From Zeugodacus cucurbitae (lineage: Eukaryota; Arthropoda; Insecta; Diptera; Tephritidae), in assembly GCF_028554725.1 (NCBI RefSeq), contig NC_071671.1, positions 7,678,001 through 7,742,000 of the forward strand: a stretch of DNA of 64,000 bases. The letters run 5' to 3'. Positions within the stretch are counted from its first letter, which is position 1, and each line of letters opens with the position of its first letter. The notes under the pieces were generated by a model. That model saw only the letters and a program-made list of their open reading frames with translations. It was not told the DNA's origin and made no database searches. This document shows positions 11,139-24,169 of this stretch, piece by piece. The translations under genes were made by a program, and so were the position numbers.

Positions 11139-14100
11139 GAAATGGTCAAAAAAATAACCTCAAATGAAAGATGTATTGTTAAAGTTTTGTTTAAGCCCCT
11201 TTATGATTCTAAGTATAAATATTTTCGTATTTCAAATGATAGCAATTAGCATACATTAATTTGTGTTAGTGTAAAGTTATACGATCGCTTTGATATCCAT
11301 AATATTATGTATATGTATGCAATTGTATATGTCTTGAATTTTTAGCATTTTTTTTTTAAATTGAAGAGTCCACTTTTTATTATTTTTATATATTTTTTGT
11401 TTAATTTTTAGACTATATTATTTCAAGTTATATTTTATTGATAAAATTGACAGGCAAATCTCATGAATATTGAATGCATCACCTACGACGACACTGAAAT
11501 AGTAAATATTTTTCTCAGTTTTGGTGTTGAATATGATATTTGTTGCATTTTATATGAAAGCATAGAGCTTTCATCGCGAAGAGTGAAAGCTTCTTACCCT
11601 ACTAATAGACTTGCTATGATTTACACTTTCCACATCTTCTTCTTTAGCAATTGTTTTATTGTATCATTTCTTTCATATTTAGACTCCAAAAATATTTAAC
11701 TTTAAATTTAAAATTATTTAAAATTTAAATATTTAAAATTATCTATCTAAGCGAGGGACCACAATTTTCTTTAGACTTCTATTATACTTGCACTTTTATC
11801 GAAAGTTTCAAAGTCTTCACTTTGCTTTTAATCAACGGAGCTTTTCAAACTCTTATTTTGAAAATTTCTTCGACCTTTTTCGATTTCGAATATATGTATT
11901 TGTGTATTTTTATATTCCTTATAGAGCTTAAAGCTCACAAAAGTCTGATAAATAAAATCTAAATTCTCATATATCAAGCACTTAGATTGAAGATCTTTAC
12001 CAATACTGGTCTGGTTAACCATATTGCAGTGAATTATCTATAGTTGAAGTGTCTAGCTATCCACTTTCAATTGTAAAATTTAGTCTTAGGGTATTCGTCC
12101 TTCATGTCTCCTAACATATTATGTGAGTTGAGTGAACCGAATATTCTATTTCACAAATTCAGTTCTCAATTAGACGAAAACTATTTATAACAATGTGTCC
12201 AAAACACTTTTTGAAATCACTAAAATTAGTGTTAGCTTGTCTAAACCTATTTATTATGCTACCTGAAATAATAAATAAAATGTAAATATTTATTAGACTT
12301 TAGATAATTAGTAAAGTGTATTTCCTCAAGGTTTCGAACTAATATCAATTATAACGAAGTAAACACTCCATTAGAATTTAAAAGGTCTGATGATGACATG
12401 AGAATCAACCTTATTCGTGTCATACCACGCTACATCTATCAAGTATATACTCCTCAGCGTTTTCTACAGAGTCCTCTGCTTTTGACTATCCCTAAATCGA
12501 ATTCTTTTTCTTCTTCATTGATTATTTTTTTCAAAGAACAAAACAAATTTTAATTTTAACTTTACAATTCACCACTTAACGTAACCAACTGTACCATCAT
12601 AAGACATCGGTTGGCTAACTGCGGCCGCCGGTCGTTCGAAGCAAAGTTCGACTAGCAGTCACTGCCAATGCGCATGTACTCGTACATATGTAAATGGGGT
12701 TTTGGTGAATCGTGTCACCACCCGCCCAAATGGCAGAAAAAACAACAACAAATACACAAAAAATGGCTAACAAAGAAAGCAATGAAATTCATTCGCCCCC
12801 AAAGACAATGCGACACAGTATAGTACTCTGGGGTACAGTACCAGTTGGCAGGCAACAATTGTGCGTTAGATTTAAGATCGCAAGCGCGTAATACAATTTG
12901 CATATTTGTTTCGAGTTCGCATAGTCACATACATAAGTATTCTACCAATTGTATATTAAGTACGAGCGGAGGCGGAGAAGTACGATAAGCACTGTTGACA
13001 GATTTTAAAGTTTGTTTAAATCCTTCTTTTTTTCTGAAAAAGAATGTTAGCAAATATTGACTACATAGCACCATCTCCCAAAATATTAGAGCGCTTTACG
13101 AATATCATGTCTATAAGAACCAAAATATTGGTTAGTTGAAACGAAAATCCATATACTTGGACTGCCTTCAATTTAGACCAGATTCCAATCGAATGATGAA
13201 ATCCAGCTTCGGTTTGCAAATCATTCATTATCTGAAGTTTCACTGGTCGAGTGTGTAGAACCGGAGTTGTGGAAGCCGTGAGTTCATATTACAATTTAAG
13301 TTCTTCTGAAAGACATCCTATAAGCTCTGAGCCTTTAAGACATCGGTAAGATTGCTAGAAGACCGTTATTTCTAGGTTAATATAGGGATGAAGACCTTGA
13401 AAAAGCAAAAAAATAATCCTGATCATCTTGACTGACATTGCATTTGGTGGGCGATGCAGATGTTTCGATAAAGCGGAGTCTACGGACGGTTTCTGTTGTT
13501 ATTGTTTTAGCGACAGCAAGAAATCCCTGAGTTAACAGATCTTGTCGGCATATACATTTGGATCCGGTCAATATCAAGTTACTTGTCTTATCCATGGTTG
13601 AGTTAATTCGGCTCCTGCCAGGAGAATGACGCTCTGCCACAAATTTTGGGTGACGATCGAATAGCAAATTGACCAGAACTGGTCTAAATTAGGTTTAGAT
13701 ATCCCCTAAGGCGCTAAACCACAAGGCATGAGGTTATAAATACCATAGCGAGCATTGTTATGAATGATTTATTCCGGACCTAAAGAACCAGTTCGGAGTC
13801 GTTGCAGGTTGTTCTAGCTGTTTGATCCTCTCGGAAAGCCAGACGAGTTTTGAATGTTTTGAGAGTTCTCTGAGAGTCATATTATTTTCTTTTTGTTAGC
13901 ATAAAATTTCATACCTAGCTTGAGATTATCGTCCGGACCAACCACCAAGAAGCAATATGCTCATATATCAATAATTTTATTGTTAATTATTTTCATGGTG
14001 TTGCCAGATTTGTAAACCTTTCTGGGTGACTCTCGTACTCTGATCGCATATGTACTGGTATGCATATTTATGTGAGCGTATTCATTGAAAGCGCAACCAG

Positions 14101-16568
14101 CCGTAATGCAAAAGCGCCATCATCAATGAAACTGATCCCTTTGTGTGCACTTTTAGACACAGTTGAAGGCGCGCTGCTGCTGCCACTGCCGCAGTCGCTG
14201 TTGCTGTTGCTGCTGCTCATTCGTTGGTCATTTGGTTGAGCATTTGGTCTGTCAGCTTGCCGGCTGGCTGGCTGACTTGACCGAGCTGCTCGCTTGACTT
14301 AGCCTTTGTGCTAAGCGTTACTGGTGGCTCTAACTATGTGCGATGACGCGCTGTTTACTCGAGCTACCGCTGGCTGTGGGCTCTTGCGTTCACACTGGGC
14401 TGGGCTGGGCTCGCCGCGCTTGACTATTATTTGCTTAGCTCGTATCAACGGCGGCAGATGTAGAAGTTTTTTGCCTAATGCTGACGCGCTACAGCTCGCC
14501 GCCCTGCTGTATTTACAAGGCTGGCCTGACGACCCGACCGTCCGTCCGTCCAGGCGTTCGTCTGTCCAACTGTGCGCCTGTAATATGTATTCGTGAAATC
14601 GAGAAGGTGCATGCAACACAATTCACAATGCATTTCTGCATACACTTAATACAACGCTGAGCTAGCTTCTGTGTGTGTGTCACTTTATGGCTTTGTCCAA
14701 TTGTTTCACCATGTGTATCTATTTTCTTTAACTTCACTTGGTGCTTTGCGTATTGTGCGTTGTTATTGTATTTTTGGCGGCGTTGGCGGCACGCTTTGCC
14801 TTTCAACGCTGCAATCGCCGAACATATGTTAGTTTGTCCGTATGTATTCACCAATTCAAATGTCCAGCTCGCGGCTCGACTCGACTCAGCTCAGCTTTGG
14901 CGACAATGCCGTGTAAACTGTCTAAGAATTATCTAAGCTTTATGAGCTCAATTACTGTCAGCGAATTCACGAAATCCAATAAGCTAACCGCCGCTGCCGC
15001 CGCTGCAAAATTTGTTTCCATTTTTGTTGTTGTTGTTTGTTGACGTTCGATTTTCGTGCGTAATTAGCCGATATTCGCAATAAGCGCTCATGTTTGGGGC
15101 GGCTAAAAACATTGCAACAAAGCACGTATTAATTAATTTGTATTTTCGAACAATTAATGCAAAAAAAAAATTTTCGAAAAATTCAAATTAAAAAAAAAAA
15201 AATATTAAAAATGTTAATTTCAAAAAACATTTTCTCGCTATTTTAGTCAGCTTTTAGCGACACTCGTAGGTGGCTTTGGCGTCATATGTGACTGATTGTA
15301 AATGACTCAACTGAATTGCTATAGATTTCCAAGGCGAAGCGTTGAGAATAATCGGATCGTATTCACAGAGAAGATGGCGTTACATAATGAAAAAAAATCG
15401 ATAATATTTGCTTCTTAATCTCCGAATGACTCGATAGAGAGAACTAGAAGCATCTGTAGATCATAGTCGAAAGCTTTATAATATTCAGAAAGCCCATTGA
15501 GCAGTACTTAACTCATTCGGACCAACTAAATGTGCAAAATTTTAGGACTTAATGCTTATTGTTGTAACGGTTCAAACCTGCCTGAATCGGCCAACACAAA
15601 TTAATTGTTATCGAAGTCATCTAACTGAAGGCACAGGAAACGAGCGATTTCGACAAAGTCGAAACAAAGTGAAAGAAGTGTTTGATGTGTGGGGTTAATT
15701 GGGCATGCAAAGAGGTTGTTAGTGTCCTGCTGGGACCTGTTGCTGGACATATGTTGAGTATGTCGGTGTTCAGTCTGTATAAGTAGGAGGTTAATCTACT
15801 GCAGTATCCAGAACTAAGTTGCGGTGGGGTCCCTTTTATTTTCGCGAGCCAAACTCAAGCTTGGTGTCTGGGATAGTTGCTGATTTCACTCCAGGTTTGA
15901 CTCCATTCACGGTATGGGAGAAGAAAGGTGTCAATAGCTCCTCTGTGAATGATGTTTAGTGTTTGTCGGAAGACAGTCGCATCCGAAGTCCGGTATATTC
16001 TGATCTCACTCTTCGTTTCGTTGCTATCTCACTATTAGTGGTTTCTACGACCTCTAAGTCAACCTCAAATGTCTGATAGATTTTTCTTAAATTCCTTTTT
16101 AGTATCGGAAACAGCATATTGTCTTCCGTGATGCGTTTTTTATTAGAAAAAAAGGGAAAGCGAAAGAAAGATAGACTCGCAAAGGTTACCAAGGTTCTAA
16201 TAGGTCAAAAACGACCTCACACTCTTAAAAAAAAAAGGGAAAGAGAAAGACAGAAAGACAGAAAAGCTCGCAAAGTCGGCCTTTTTATTTCAAGAATTTA
16301 GTTGAGGACTCAAACTCTTATATTAATGAACATACTCTCTATTGCTCAACCAATAGTAATGGAGTCATTAGTGAATTGATGTTCCGATCGGAAGTCGATA
16401 CGATAACCGATAGGGTTCATAAGTACATGTCTTCGGCGGTATCATTTCTGTTAATAACCTTACTATACTTATAATTTTACTATATTTTTAATTTTTTATT
16501 GTTTCTACATTGTTAGATACTATTTTTTATCAGATTCTTTACACCTCCCTTTCTCTCTCTACTTACAG
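11139..16568. other. Noncoding DNA upstream of (or intronic to) the 16.6-kb exon
   Basis: No exon can be proved. Two islands of higher GC (12600-12960, and 14050-15060 with CTG and GCC triplet runs) look like promoter or 5' UTR regions of a developmental gene and could belong to the gene whose last exons are at 16569-17491. Purine runs of the GAAAGACAGAAAGAC type lie at 16150-16270. Open frames in these islands run on both strands at once and show no domain. Confidence 0.4.
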
Positions 16569-17491
16569 GAAGACCGTTCACCCCACTCGTCTGGCAATGA
16601 ATCGGACGACTCATCCGATGCGGAATCGCCGGGACCTGCGCAATTGCAAGCAGTCAAAAATAGTGCGCTCACCGACGCGAGAACACAGGATAACTGTAAA
16701 CAAGTTACTGCAGCAGCCGCAGCTGCCACAACCGGCGCTTCAACATCGTCGGCAATGACTACTAAGAATATTGGTTACGCAATTGCCGAAGATTTGACAC
16801 ACAATGCTACGGTGGGCGAAACGAAACTGAAGCACACTAACACAAATATCGCACAGCAAGAGCGACAACAAGCGTTGGCGACAGCCGAGTGCCACACCAG
16901 CTATGCGCCACCCACGGGCTTGACAGGATTGCCGCAGGATGTGTTATTGAAATTGATACAATCGGGTCACTTGCAGTTGCACACGGAAGAAGGTAATATT
17001 ATTTCAACTTTTTTTTTAATTCTTGTAATTTTGTTTTAATTTTTGAAATATTTGTTTGAATCTTTTTTTTTAATTTTTTTTATTTTAATTTTTTTTTTTT
17101 TAATTTAAACTTTTTTTAATTAAACATTTTTTTTGACATTTTTTTTAAATTGCTTTTTTTGATTTAATTTTTTTAATAATATTTTTTTTTAACAAAACAC
17201 TTTTTTTTATATTTTTTATGACATGTCAAAACCAATATTAATTATTCCACTCACCCATCCACAGATGGTAGCGGCCAACAGTACATTTCAATACCTTTAA
17301 CCACGAACGCCGCTCAGACTTTGAAGTCACCGAAGGCGTCACCGACCACTCGCGTGGCCAACACTGAGACTGCCAAGGATATGCGCATGAAGGACTTGAA
17401 GTCGACATCAAAAGCCTCCACAACAAATAGTAGCAGTAGCAGCGGCGCTGCTGCGTTAGCTGGCTTGCCAATAAAGCAAGAGCTTGAATGA
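16569..17491 (+). CDS. Last two coding exons of an unrecognised, probably nuclear protein
   Basis: Exon 16569-16992 follows a CTTACAG acceptor and is joined through GGTAAT/CCACAG to exon 17265-17491, which ends in TGA. The split glycine/aspartate codon keeps the frame (651 nt, 216 residues). The peptide starts EDRSPHSSGNESDDSSDAES, an acidic serine-rich stretch. It continues with an alanine run and the most ordered-looking segment, GLPQDVLLKLIQSGHLQLHT, across the splice. It ends PIKQELE, which contains a sumoylation-type consensus (hydrophobic-K-x-E). Composition and the IKQE motif suggest a transcriptional regulator, but that is inference, and I do not recognise the family. Upstream exons with the main domains lie outside what I can identify, probably left of 16.5 kb. 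The intron is poly-T rich. Confidence 0.75.
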
Positions 17492-17870
17492 GATAACAAA
17501 GACTTGATATGCTTGCCCAAAAACAAAAATAAAAAATTTAAAATATAAACTATTAAAGAGAGTTAAAGAAAAATTTATAAAATTTTAAAAACTGAATTGC
17601 AAAGTTATAAATTCATTTTTAAGCCAATCATACATATACACACATACACATACAAACAGCACATTAGTGTTCCTAAATTATATTCTCAGAGATAAGTGGA
17701 AAAAAGTGAAAAGCATAAAGAGTGGTGAAAGTAAAACAAAGTAAGCCACAACCACGAGGAAATTTAATATGAAAGTTATTGTTAAACAATTTTGTTACTT
17801 TCTGCTTGTGTTTCGAAGCCAAATTCAATGAAAATAAATATTTATACCAACTATATATAAAATACAGAAA
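17492..17870 (+). other. 3' UTR with polyadenylation signal
   Basis: AT-rich sequence after the TGA at 17489-17491. AATAAA occurs at 17833-17838 and is the best candidate signal. CA-repeats occur at 17635-17660. Confidence 0.5.
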
Positions 17871-18195
17871 ATGCGTTGTAATTTTTGAAAGCTGCTGAAA
17901 TTATTTTTTTGTATAACAAAGTGTGCCTGTATTTAAATTTTTATTACTCTAACATTTTATTTATAATTTTATTAATTTATTAACATGTTTTTTATTTTAT
18001 GAAGAAAAAAACTTTTATTGGTTTCTTAAATATAAATATGAATAATTATGATATTATAAAAGATATTACAAGCTGAAGCTTGCGATGTGTTATTTGACTC
18101 TATTTTTTTTCTTGTTGTGAAAAATTTAATAATTCTAAATTTTGAAAATTATATTATTTATTGTCCTGTCATTTATAAATTTCAATTGTTTCAGC

Positions 18196-18917
18196 TTAAG
18201 GGGTTAGGGGTAGTCAGAGACACGAAAAAAATGAGAATTTTCAGTAATTTTTTGCTATTAAATCATGTTATTTTACGAAAGTAATATTATGGCATTAGTA
18301 CACAAAAATAATGTTTTGACTTGAAGTCATGAAAATTTGAAGAAAAAATATTGTAATTTCCACAGTTATAGCTGTTTGTGTTGACCCAGTTTCAAAAAAA
18401 AGGTCCTTGTGGTGACAATCATAAATCTTTGTAGATTAATCCAAAATCGAACGGATATTAAAAAATAGTTATATAAACAGATAACCGATTCGGATTAAAG
18501 CTTTATTTTTTAAGTAACAAAATAGCGGCCTCTGGAATTATTTTTTTATATTTTTAGGAAAAAATCAATAAAATTGGTCTTAAAAAATCGAATTTTTTGG
18601 AAAAAAGGCTTCAATCATACCCAGTATTATGTCTTCTAAAAGCTGTATAAAGTTCTTTGAAATCTACTGAGCAGTTTTCGAGTTACAGTTTTGTCATCAA
18701 GTTCAAAAAACATGGTTTTAAGAAAAACGCGTTTTAAAGTTCCACCCGTGCGTTTTGGATTTGTCGAATAGCTCTTTACTATTTGTCGAATAACTCGAAA
18801 AGTAATTATCGGATCAACTTCAAATTTTCAGAGAATAATTTTTAGATATTACGCTTAACGAAAATGCAAAAAGAAAATTTGATTTTATGAAAATCCTGAC
18901 TACCCCTAAGCTCTTAA
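18196..18917. mobile_element. TTAA-flanked MITE, family A, copy 1
   Basis: The left end is TTAAGGGGTTAGGGGTAGTC and the right end, read inverted, is TTAAGAGCTTAGGGGTAGTC. These are about 20-bp terminal inverted repeats adjoining a TTAA on each side. The element is about 720 bp and encodes no protein. A second copy in the same orientation is at 33252-33784, inside the intron of the stathmin-like gene. The TTAA target suggests a piggyBac-like helper, but piggyBac ends normally begin CCC, so the superfamily is open. Confidence 0.8.
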
Positions 18918-19814
18918 ATTACCTACCTGAAATCAGCTGTGTTAAACACTTGTACATAATTAATTTATGTTTTTATTTTTTTTTTCAGCATATTTAACAT
19001 TTCAAATTGTATTTAATTAATTAATTTGTTTATTTTTTACTTAAAATTATTTTTTCTTTAATTTTGATTATTTTTTTATATAAACTTTGTGCCATATTTT
19101 ATGTTAAATCATTTAAATTATATATTATTTAGAATTTAGAATTTTTCCTTTTTGTTTCCTAACTTTTTTGAAAGTATTTTTTTATAATTATTTTGAATTA
19201 ATAAATATATTTTCTTTAATTAATTATATTTTATTTAATTAATTTTTATTTTATTTTATTATTTTTTATTTTATTTTATTATTTTTTATTTTATTTTATT
19301 ATTTTTTAATTAATAATAATTTTCATATTTTTTTTAATTATAAAATATGTTATTTTAGTATTTATTAAGTATTGTCTTATCTACCTAAGATAACTTTAAC
19401 ACTTTAAAATAGTGTATTATTAATTTTTTTTTTAGTTTCTATTATTGTTTCCAATATATTTTTAAATTAGTAATACATTTATTTTTACATATTTTTAAAT
19501 ATTAACAACACTTTATTTTTATTTTTTTAATTTAAACAAAAATTTCAATTTATAAAATTTTTGTGATTTATTTGTTTAATTTATTTCCTACGGTATTTAT
19601 TATTATTATTTTTTTATTTAAGTTATATTTTATGGAAAAATTAACATTTTTAATTTACTAAGAGCTATTCAAATTACATAAACATACAATTAGAAAAAAA
19701 AGTAATGGCTTAATGCTTGAAATAATTTGTATAATTATTAAATTCTATTTGTTTTAACTATACGCTATGCTTGTCAAGAACAGTTCGTTAAAATATACTA
19801 TTTTTATTTTTTCC
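18918..19814. other. Extremely AT-rich noncoding DNA
   Basis: Poly-A/T blocks and a TTTTATTTTATTA repeat near 19240-19310. No coding signal. Confidence 0.6.
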
Positions 19815-20548
19815 TTAAGGCAGTAATCTGTTTTACAGGCTTCAAAAAATCGATTTTTTTGTTTTGTTTTAAATCTCTTCCAAAACTATCCAAGAATATG
19901 TCTTTAAAATTCCAGAGGCCAATTCGACATATTTTCGAAGCTAGAGCAGTTTTAGTGGTCGAGCGTCGAGCAAGTGCGTTTGCTCTCCGAAAACCTTAAA
20001 GCGCGTTTTCTCGAGTTTTCATTTTCACAAGTGTTAGAAAACGGTGCCGGCGATAGCAAAAAGATTATATGCCCGATCGAAAAAAAACCAAAGTGATCTA
20101 GCTTCAGTATTAAATTATCTTCTATTTGAACTAAAAAAGTTGGACAAAAGTATTATTTAAACTACTTGTTTTGCAACTTAAAGTCAATTTTTTTTTTTCT
20201 TAAAAAAGTGAATTTTTTTTTCAAACTTCGAAAAAATTTGGAATTTTATAACTTCTTTGGTATTTTTTTAGTTCATAAAGAAAAGAAACTTATAAAAATT
20301 AAAAAAAAAATTTGGTTCGACTGTTTCAGATGCATCGCACGACAATCGCATTTACAAGTGCAGAATCCAGGCGCTCCAGTTAAATACTTACAACTTTGAA
20401 AACATTTCAATATATTTTAATAATAAATATTGTTTTTTAAGCCTTAAATATAGTACACTATCGTCTTAAAATTACGTTTACCGCAATCATTTCCTTCCCT
20501 TTCAAAAAAAATTGCTAAAAAACGCTTTTTTTTTGCTTCTAAAGCTTT
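19815..20548. mobile_element. TTAA-flanked MITE, family B, copy 1 (right end lost)
   Basis: It begins TTAAGGCAGTAATCTGTTTT and matches the reverse complement of the copy at 32196-32930 over most of its length, including the CGAAGCTAGAGCAGTTTTAG block near 19940 and the TGCATCGCACGACAATC block near 20330. The right terminal repeat is missing: homology stops after GCTTCTAAA near 20545. No protein is encoded. Confidence 0.75.
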
Positions 20549-21178
20549 TTTTTACATATTATTAAATATTAACAGCATTTTTTATTTTTTTAAATTTATG
20601 AAATTTTTCGAATTTATTTTTTAATTTATTTCCTACATTATTATTTTTTTATTTGAGTTACATTTGATGCATTTGCTTTCATAATTATATGAACATGAAA
20701 AAAAAAATAAAAATAATAATAATATACATATATGTAAACATATTTCTTAAGATAATATTTTTATATAATATGTAAAATACCTCCCAATTTTCAATTTATT
20801 TATAATATAGTTTCAAAGAATTGTTTTCAATTTAATTTTTACATTTTATTTTATTTTATTAATTTTTAATTTTTTTTTTCTACTTTGTTATATTTTTTTA
20901 TAAGGTAAATTCTATAATTGTTTAATATTTACAAAAAAAAAGAAAGAGATATGTATATAATATTGTTGTTATATATTGTTAATATTACTTATCGCTGATG
21001 TCTAGCTTAAGATCTTAAAAAATATTTTAAATTAATTTTAGTTTATTTATTAATTGATTAATTGCTAAATATTTGCTCTTTGTTATTATTTTTATACAAA
21101 ATTGTTTTTAAATATTTAATTTTAAGTTTTTTAAATTAATTGCTAATAGCACAAATATTTCTGCTGTTTATTATTGTA
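20549..21178. other. AT-rich noncoding DNA
   Basis: A/T runs only. No gene or repeat matched elsewhere. Confidence 0.6.
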
Positions 21179-22758
21179 CTAGCTGTGGCCGCGATTTCGT
21201 CCGCGTGGAATAGTGATTTTGGGCTTCGTCTTTATCTTCGTCCGCGTCAATTTCTGTTATCAAAGAACTTCTGCGTAAATTATATTTTTTGTTTTATTTT
21301 CTGGTGGCAGAAGAACATATTGATTTTCTCCGCAACCTGATCTTGACAACGCGACATATAGTAATTGGCCATGTAAAAGCAATCTTTGCGTAAATCGATC
21401 CCCACGTGTTTAAATGTTTGCCCCTGCCATTTATTAATTGTAACGGCGAAAGATAGCTTAAGGGGAAATTGAATTCGTTTAAAATTAAAAGGTATATCAT
21501 TTGGGATCATCGGGGTGCGAGGTATAAGTACTGTTTGCCAACCGCTGGACCAGTCAAAACTATTGCAACGATCACGTTATTGCGAAGAAATTTGACTTGA
21601 AGTCGGGTCCAGTTGCATAAATTAGGTGGTTTCAGATTTCTAAGTAAAATTATGGGGGCGCCTATTTTTAGCTTAAGGGAATGTGGAGGAAGGCCACTTG
21701 GGTTCAAAGAATTTAGAAACTCCTGTGGGTGATGGACCACATCTTCTTGATCCATTACATTATCAATAGATGTGTATGTGACTATATCTCCTTCAAGTTT
21801 ATTTAAAATTATGTCATTAATTTCGTCCACGCTACTGTTTCTCGCCGCCAATATTGCCCTTTGACACATCCATTGGTGATCTTTATTTTCTATTTCGCTG
21901 ATGTCAGGGTAAACTTTTAATATTAAATCCTCAATGTTACCTACTCTTACTCCTAAATCGAGATCAATTCCAATTTTATTTTGAAAATGAAACTTCCATA
22001 ATGGAGAACTTTTAAGGTAAGACTTTACAATGTCTGCTCTAGTTCCCCTACCTATTACGGGTAAAGTTTGTCGAAAGTCCCCAGCAAATATAACAGTAAT
22101 CCCATCAATGATTTTATCACAGCTTCTAAGATCTCTAAGAGTTCTGTCTAGAGCTTCTACGCTACTGCTAAGGCTAGCTGTCCCTGAGACCTTACTTTTG
22201 CTAATATAAGATAGTAATGAATGTCTTGCCGGTCCCACCGGGAGCGTCCAAAAAAAATCTTCCTTCATTGAAACGAACATTTTACAGAACACCATTATAC
22301 AGTGTCACCTGGTCATTAACTAATCTTGGTTCATTTTAAATAATATACTCATTTAATTCAATTATATCATATGGTTTTCGCAATGCTACTTCTAACGGGT
22401 CCAAAAGCGAATAATTTCTTTGATGCAGGAAGCCCAAAATCAGTTAGGGATTTGTCGCAAGCCTCATGAATTTTATCTTCTATTATGATTAGTCCATCAT
22501 TGTATACATAACTTTTGTGTATCTTGAACCGCTTTCGCAGCGCAAGGAACGGAAGCCCTCAAAGATAAATAATTTCCCCCGTTTTTTACACATTTACCAC
22601 TGTTTTCGCAGCGTGATGCTATATAGTCTATAGCCTTCCTCTGTAAATGGACTATCCAACACAAAAAGACTGATTCAATTCGAACCAGTAGTTTCGGAGA
22701 TTAGCGCGTTCAAACAAACAAACAAACAAACTCTTCAGCTTTATAATATTAGTATAGA
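21179..22758 (-). mobile_element. Helitron, internally deleted, both ends intact
   Basis: On the minus strand the element begins TCTATACTAATATTATAAAG at 22758 and ends ...CCACAGCTAG at 21179. The 5'-TC and 3'-CTRR (here CTAG) ends and insertion between A (22759) and T (21178, minus-strand sense) are the Helitron hallmarks. At about 1.58 kb it is far below the size of autonomous elements, and it keeps only pieces of the helicase. (TTTG)n follows the 5' end. I saw no clear 3' hairpin. Confidence 0.85.
21280..22540 (-). pseudogene. Broken Helitron PIF1-like helicase
   Basis: The reading frame 22295-21507 carries EALDRTLRDLR, the PIF1-family motif IFAGDFRQTLPVI, and NSLNPSGLPPHSLKLKIGAP with LLRNLKPPNLCN. 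A shifted frame, 21510-21280, carries FPLKLSFAVTINKWQGQTF, helicase motif VI region. The P-loop DNA (DAPGGTGKT) is still present near 22235 but out of frame with what follows, and the region between motif I and the EALDRTL block is deleted. Further upstream, minus-strand codons at about 22500-22390 still resemble the segment before the P-loop. No Rep nuclease domain is present. It cannot be functional. Confidence 0.85.
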
Positions 22759-24169
22759 TTATATTTAAATATGAATTTCTGTAATTATTATTTTCTGTAT
22801 ATAATTTTCAATCATTCATACAGTTTTTAGCTATTTAACGCCTCATTTTGTATTCCGCTTTGTTAACTAGTCACATCATTTCCATACAAACCAACACACA
22901 TGCCTACCTACATTCAGATAAAATATTTAAGTACATTACACATTTTTGTGGCATTACTGTGCACAGATACATTAATATGTAATATGTAGTTTAATTGCAT
23001 GCGGCTGCATCACGCCACAAGCGTTCCATTGCTTTGCTAATTGTATTTCTAACTGGCATTTGTGGCTTATTCAGAACTTAGAAATTTTATGACATTATTT
23101 TTATCGATTATGAATTATTATTATTATTGTCGTGCGCACACTCACATTCATTGTGATCGCAATTAGCATGCTCCGCTGGCTGTGTACGCTTGCTGACTTG
23201 CGCATGCGCCTACCGCTTATCATGCTCATCCCGTACGAGAGATCACAAGACGAGTATGTCGATAGATACCTACCTACATGCAACGGATGAAATCGCGCGC
23301 AAACACGCTTCCCGTAAACGACAATTTGCATATAGGTGTATGTGTGTTTGTGCTTGTTGTTGCCTTTATTACGCATTATTAATTTGAAATTTGTGTATGC
23401 AAATGTTGTCGGCGGCATTCTACCCAAAATGGTAACACACAAAATTTTTCAAGCAATTTCTTTTTTCTTGTTTGTGTGTGTGTGGGTGGAGATGTGGAGC
23501 TGGTGCACAAACACACACATATCTACATATGATAATATATACAATATCACAATAAATGTCTGTTTGTCATATATAAATATAGCTGTAAATATGTTTGTAC
23601 ACTTGGGCGCCCACAATGCAAGACAGGTTAGCGCTACAAACACACACACACACATGTATAAATGTATGGCAGCATCAAATAACCAGCACTTGTATTGGCT
23701 GCTCGGCTGCCTGCCTCGCCTTGCGGCAGTTTCATCCAGATTTCACTCTCATTGACAAGTGTTTTGCAGACAGAAAAGGGCAATTGCAAGTTTCAAAGCT
23801 TGCAATTTTTGCTTTTTTATTTTTTGTGTTTGCTTTTGCTTTTGTTTTTTTTTTTGCGCTCCACTGCATTGCCTTAAAAGGTGTGTGTGTCGTTGATTTC
23901 ATGGCTTTGCGCTTAACTTAATCTAATTAGTTAATTTTCAAATGGTTTTTACATATGAAACGCATGCACATGCATACACATGCGCATAACTGCTTATTAG
24001 CGTTTGTACAAACAAGCGACTTTCTCTTTTAGCGTATGAATTAATTAAATTTTTTTTGCAAAAAAAATATTTTTTTTTTATTTTGCAAATTTTATAATGA
24101 TATAGTAGAGTGTTAAAAAATTCATTGAACTTAAAAAACATATGTCAAAATATTTCAAAAATTGTTACC
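22759..24169. other. Noncoding DNA with CA-repeats
   Basis: Mixed-composition sequence with CACACA tracts (23500-23660), T-rich tracts and a 23160-23340 island. Open frames of 60-139 codons overlap on both strands and show no domain. It may be a distal promoter or noncoding exon, but nothing decides this. Confidence 0.4.

Noticed and set aside
14050..15060. Possible multi-exon gene in a GC-rich island
   Set aside because: Frames are open on both strands over CTG/GCC triplet runs with no conserved peptide; kept only as a possible promoter or noncoding exon.
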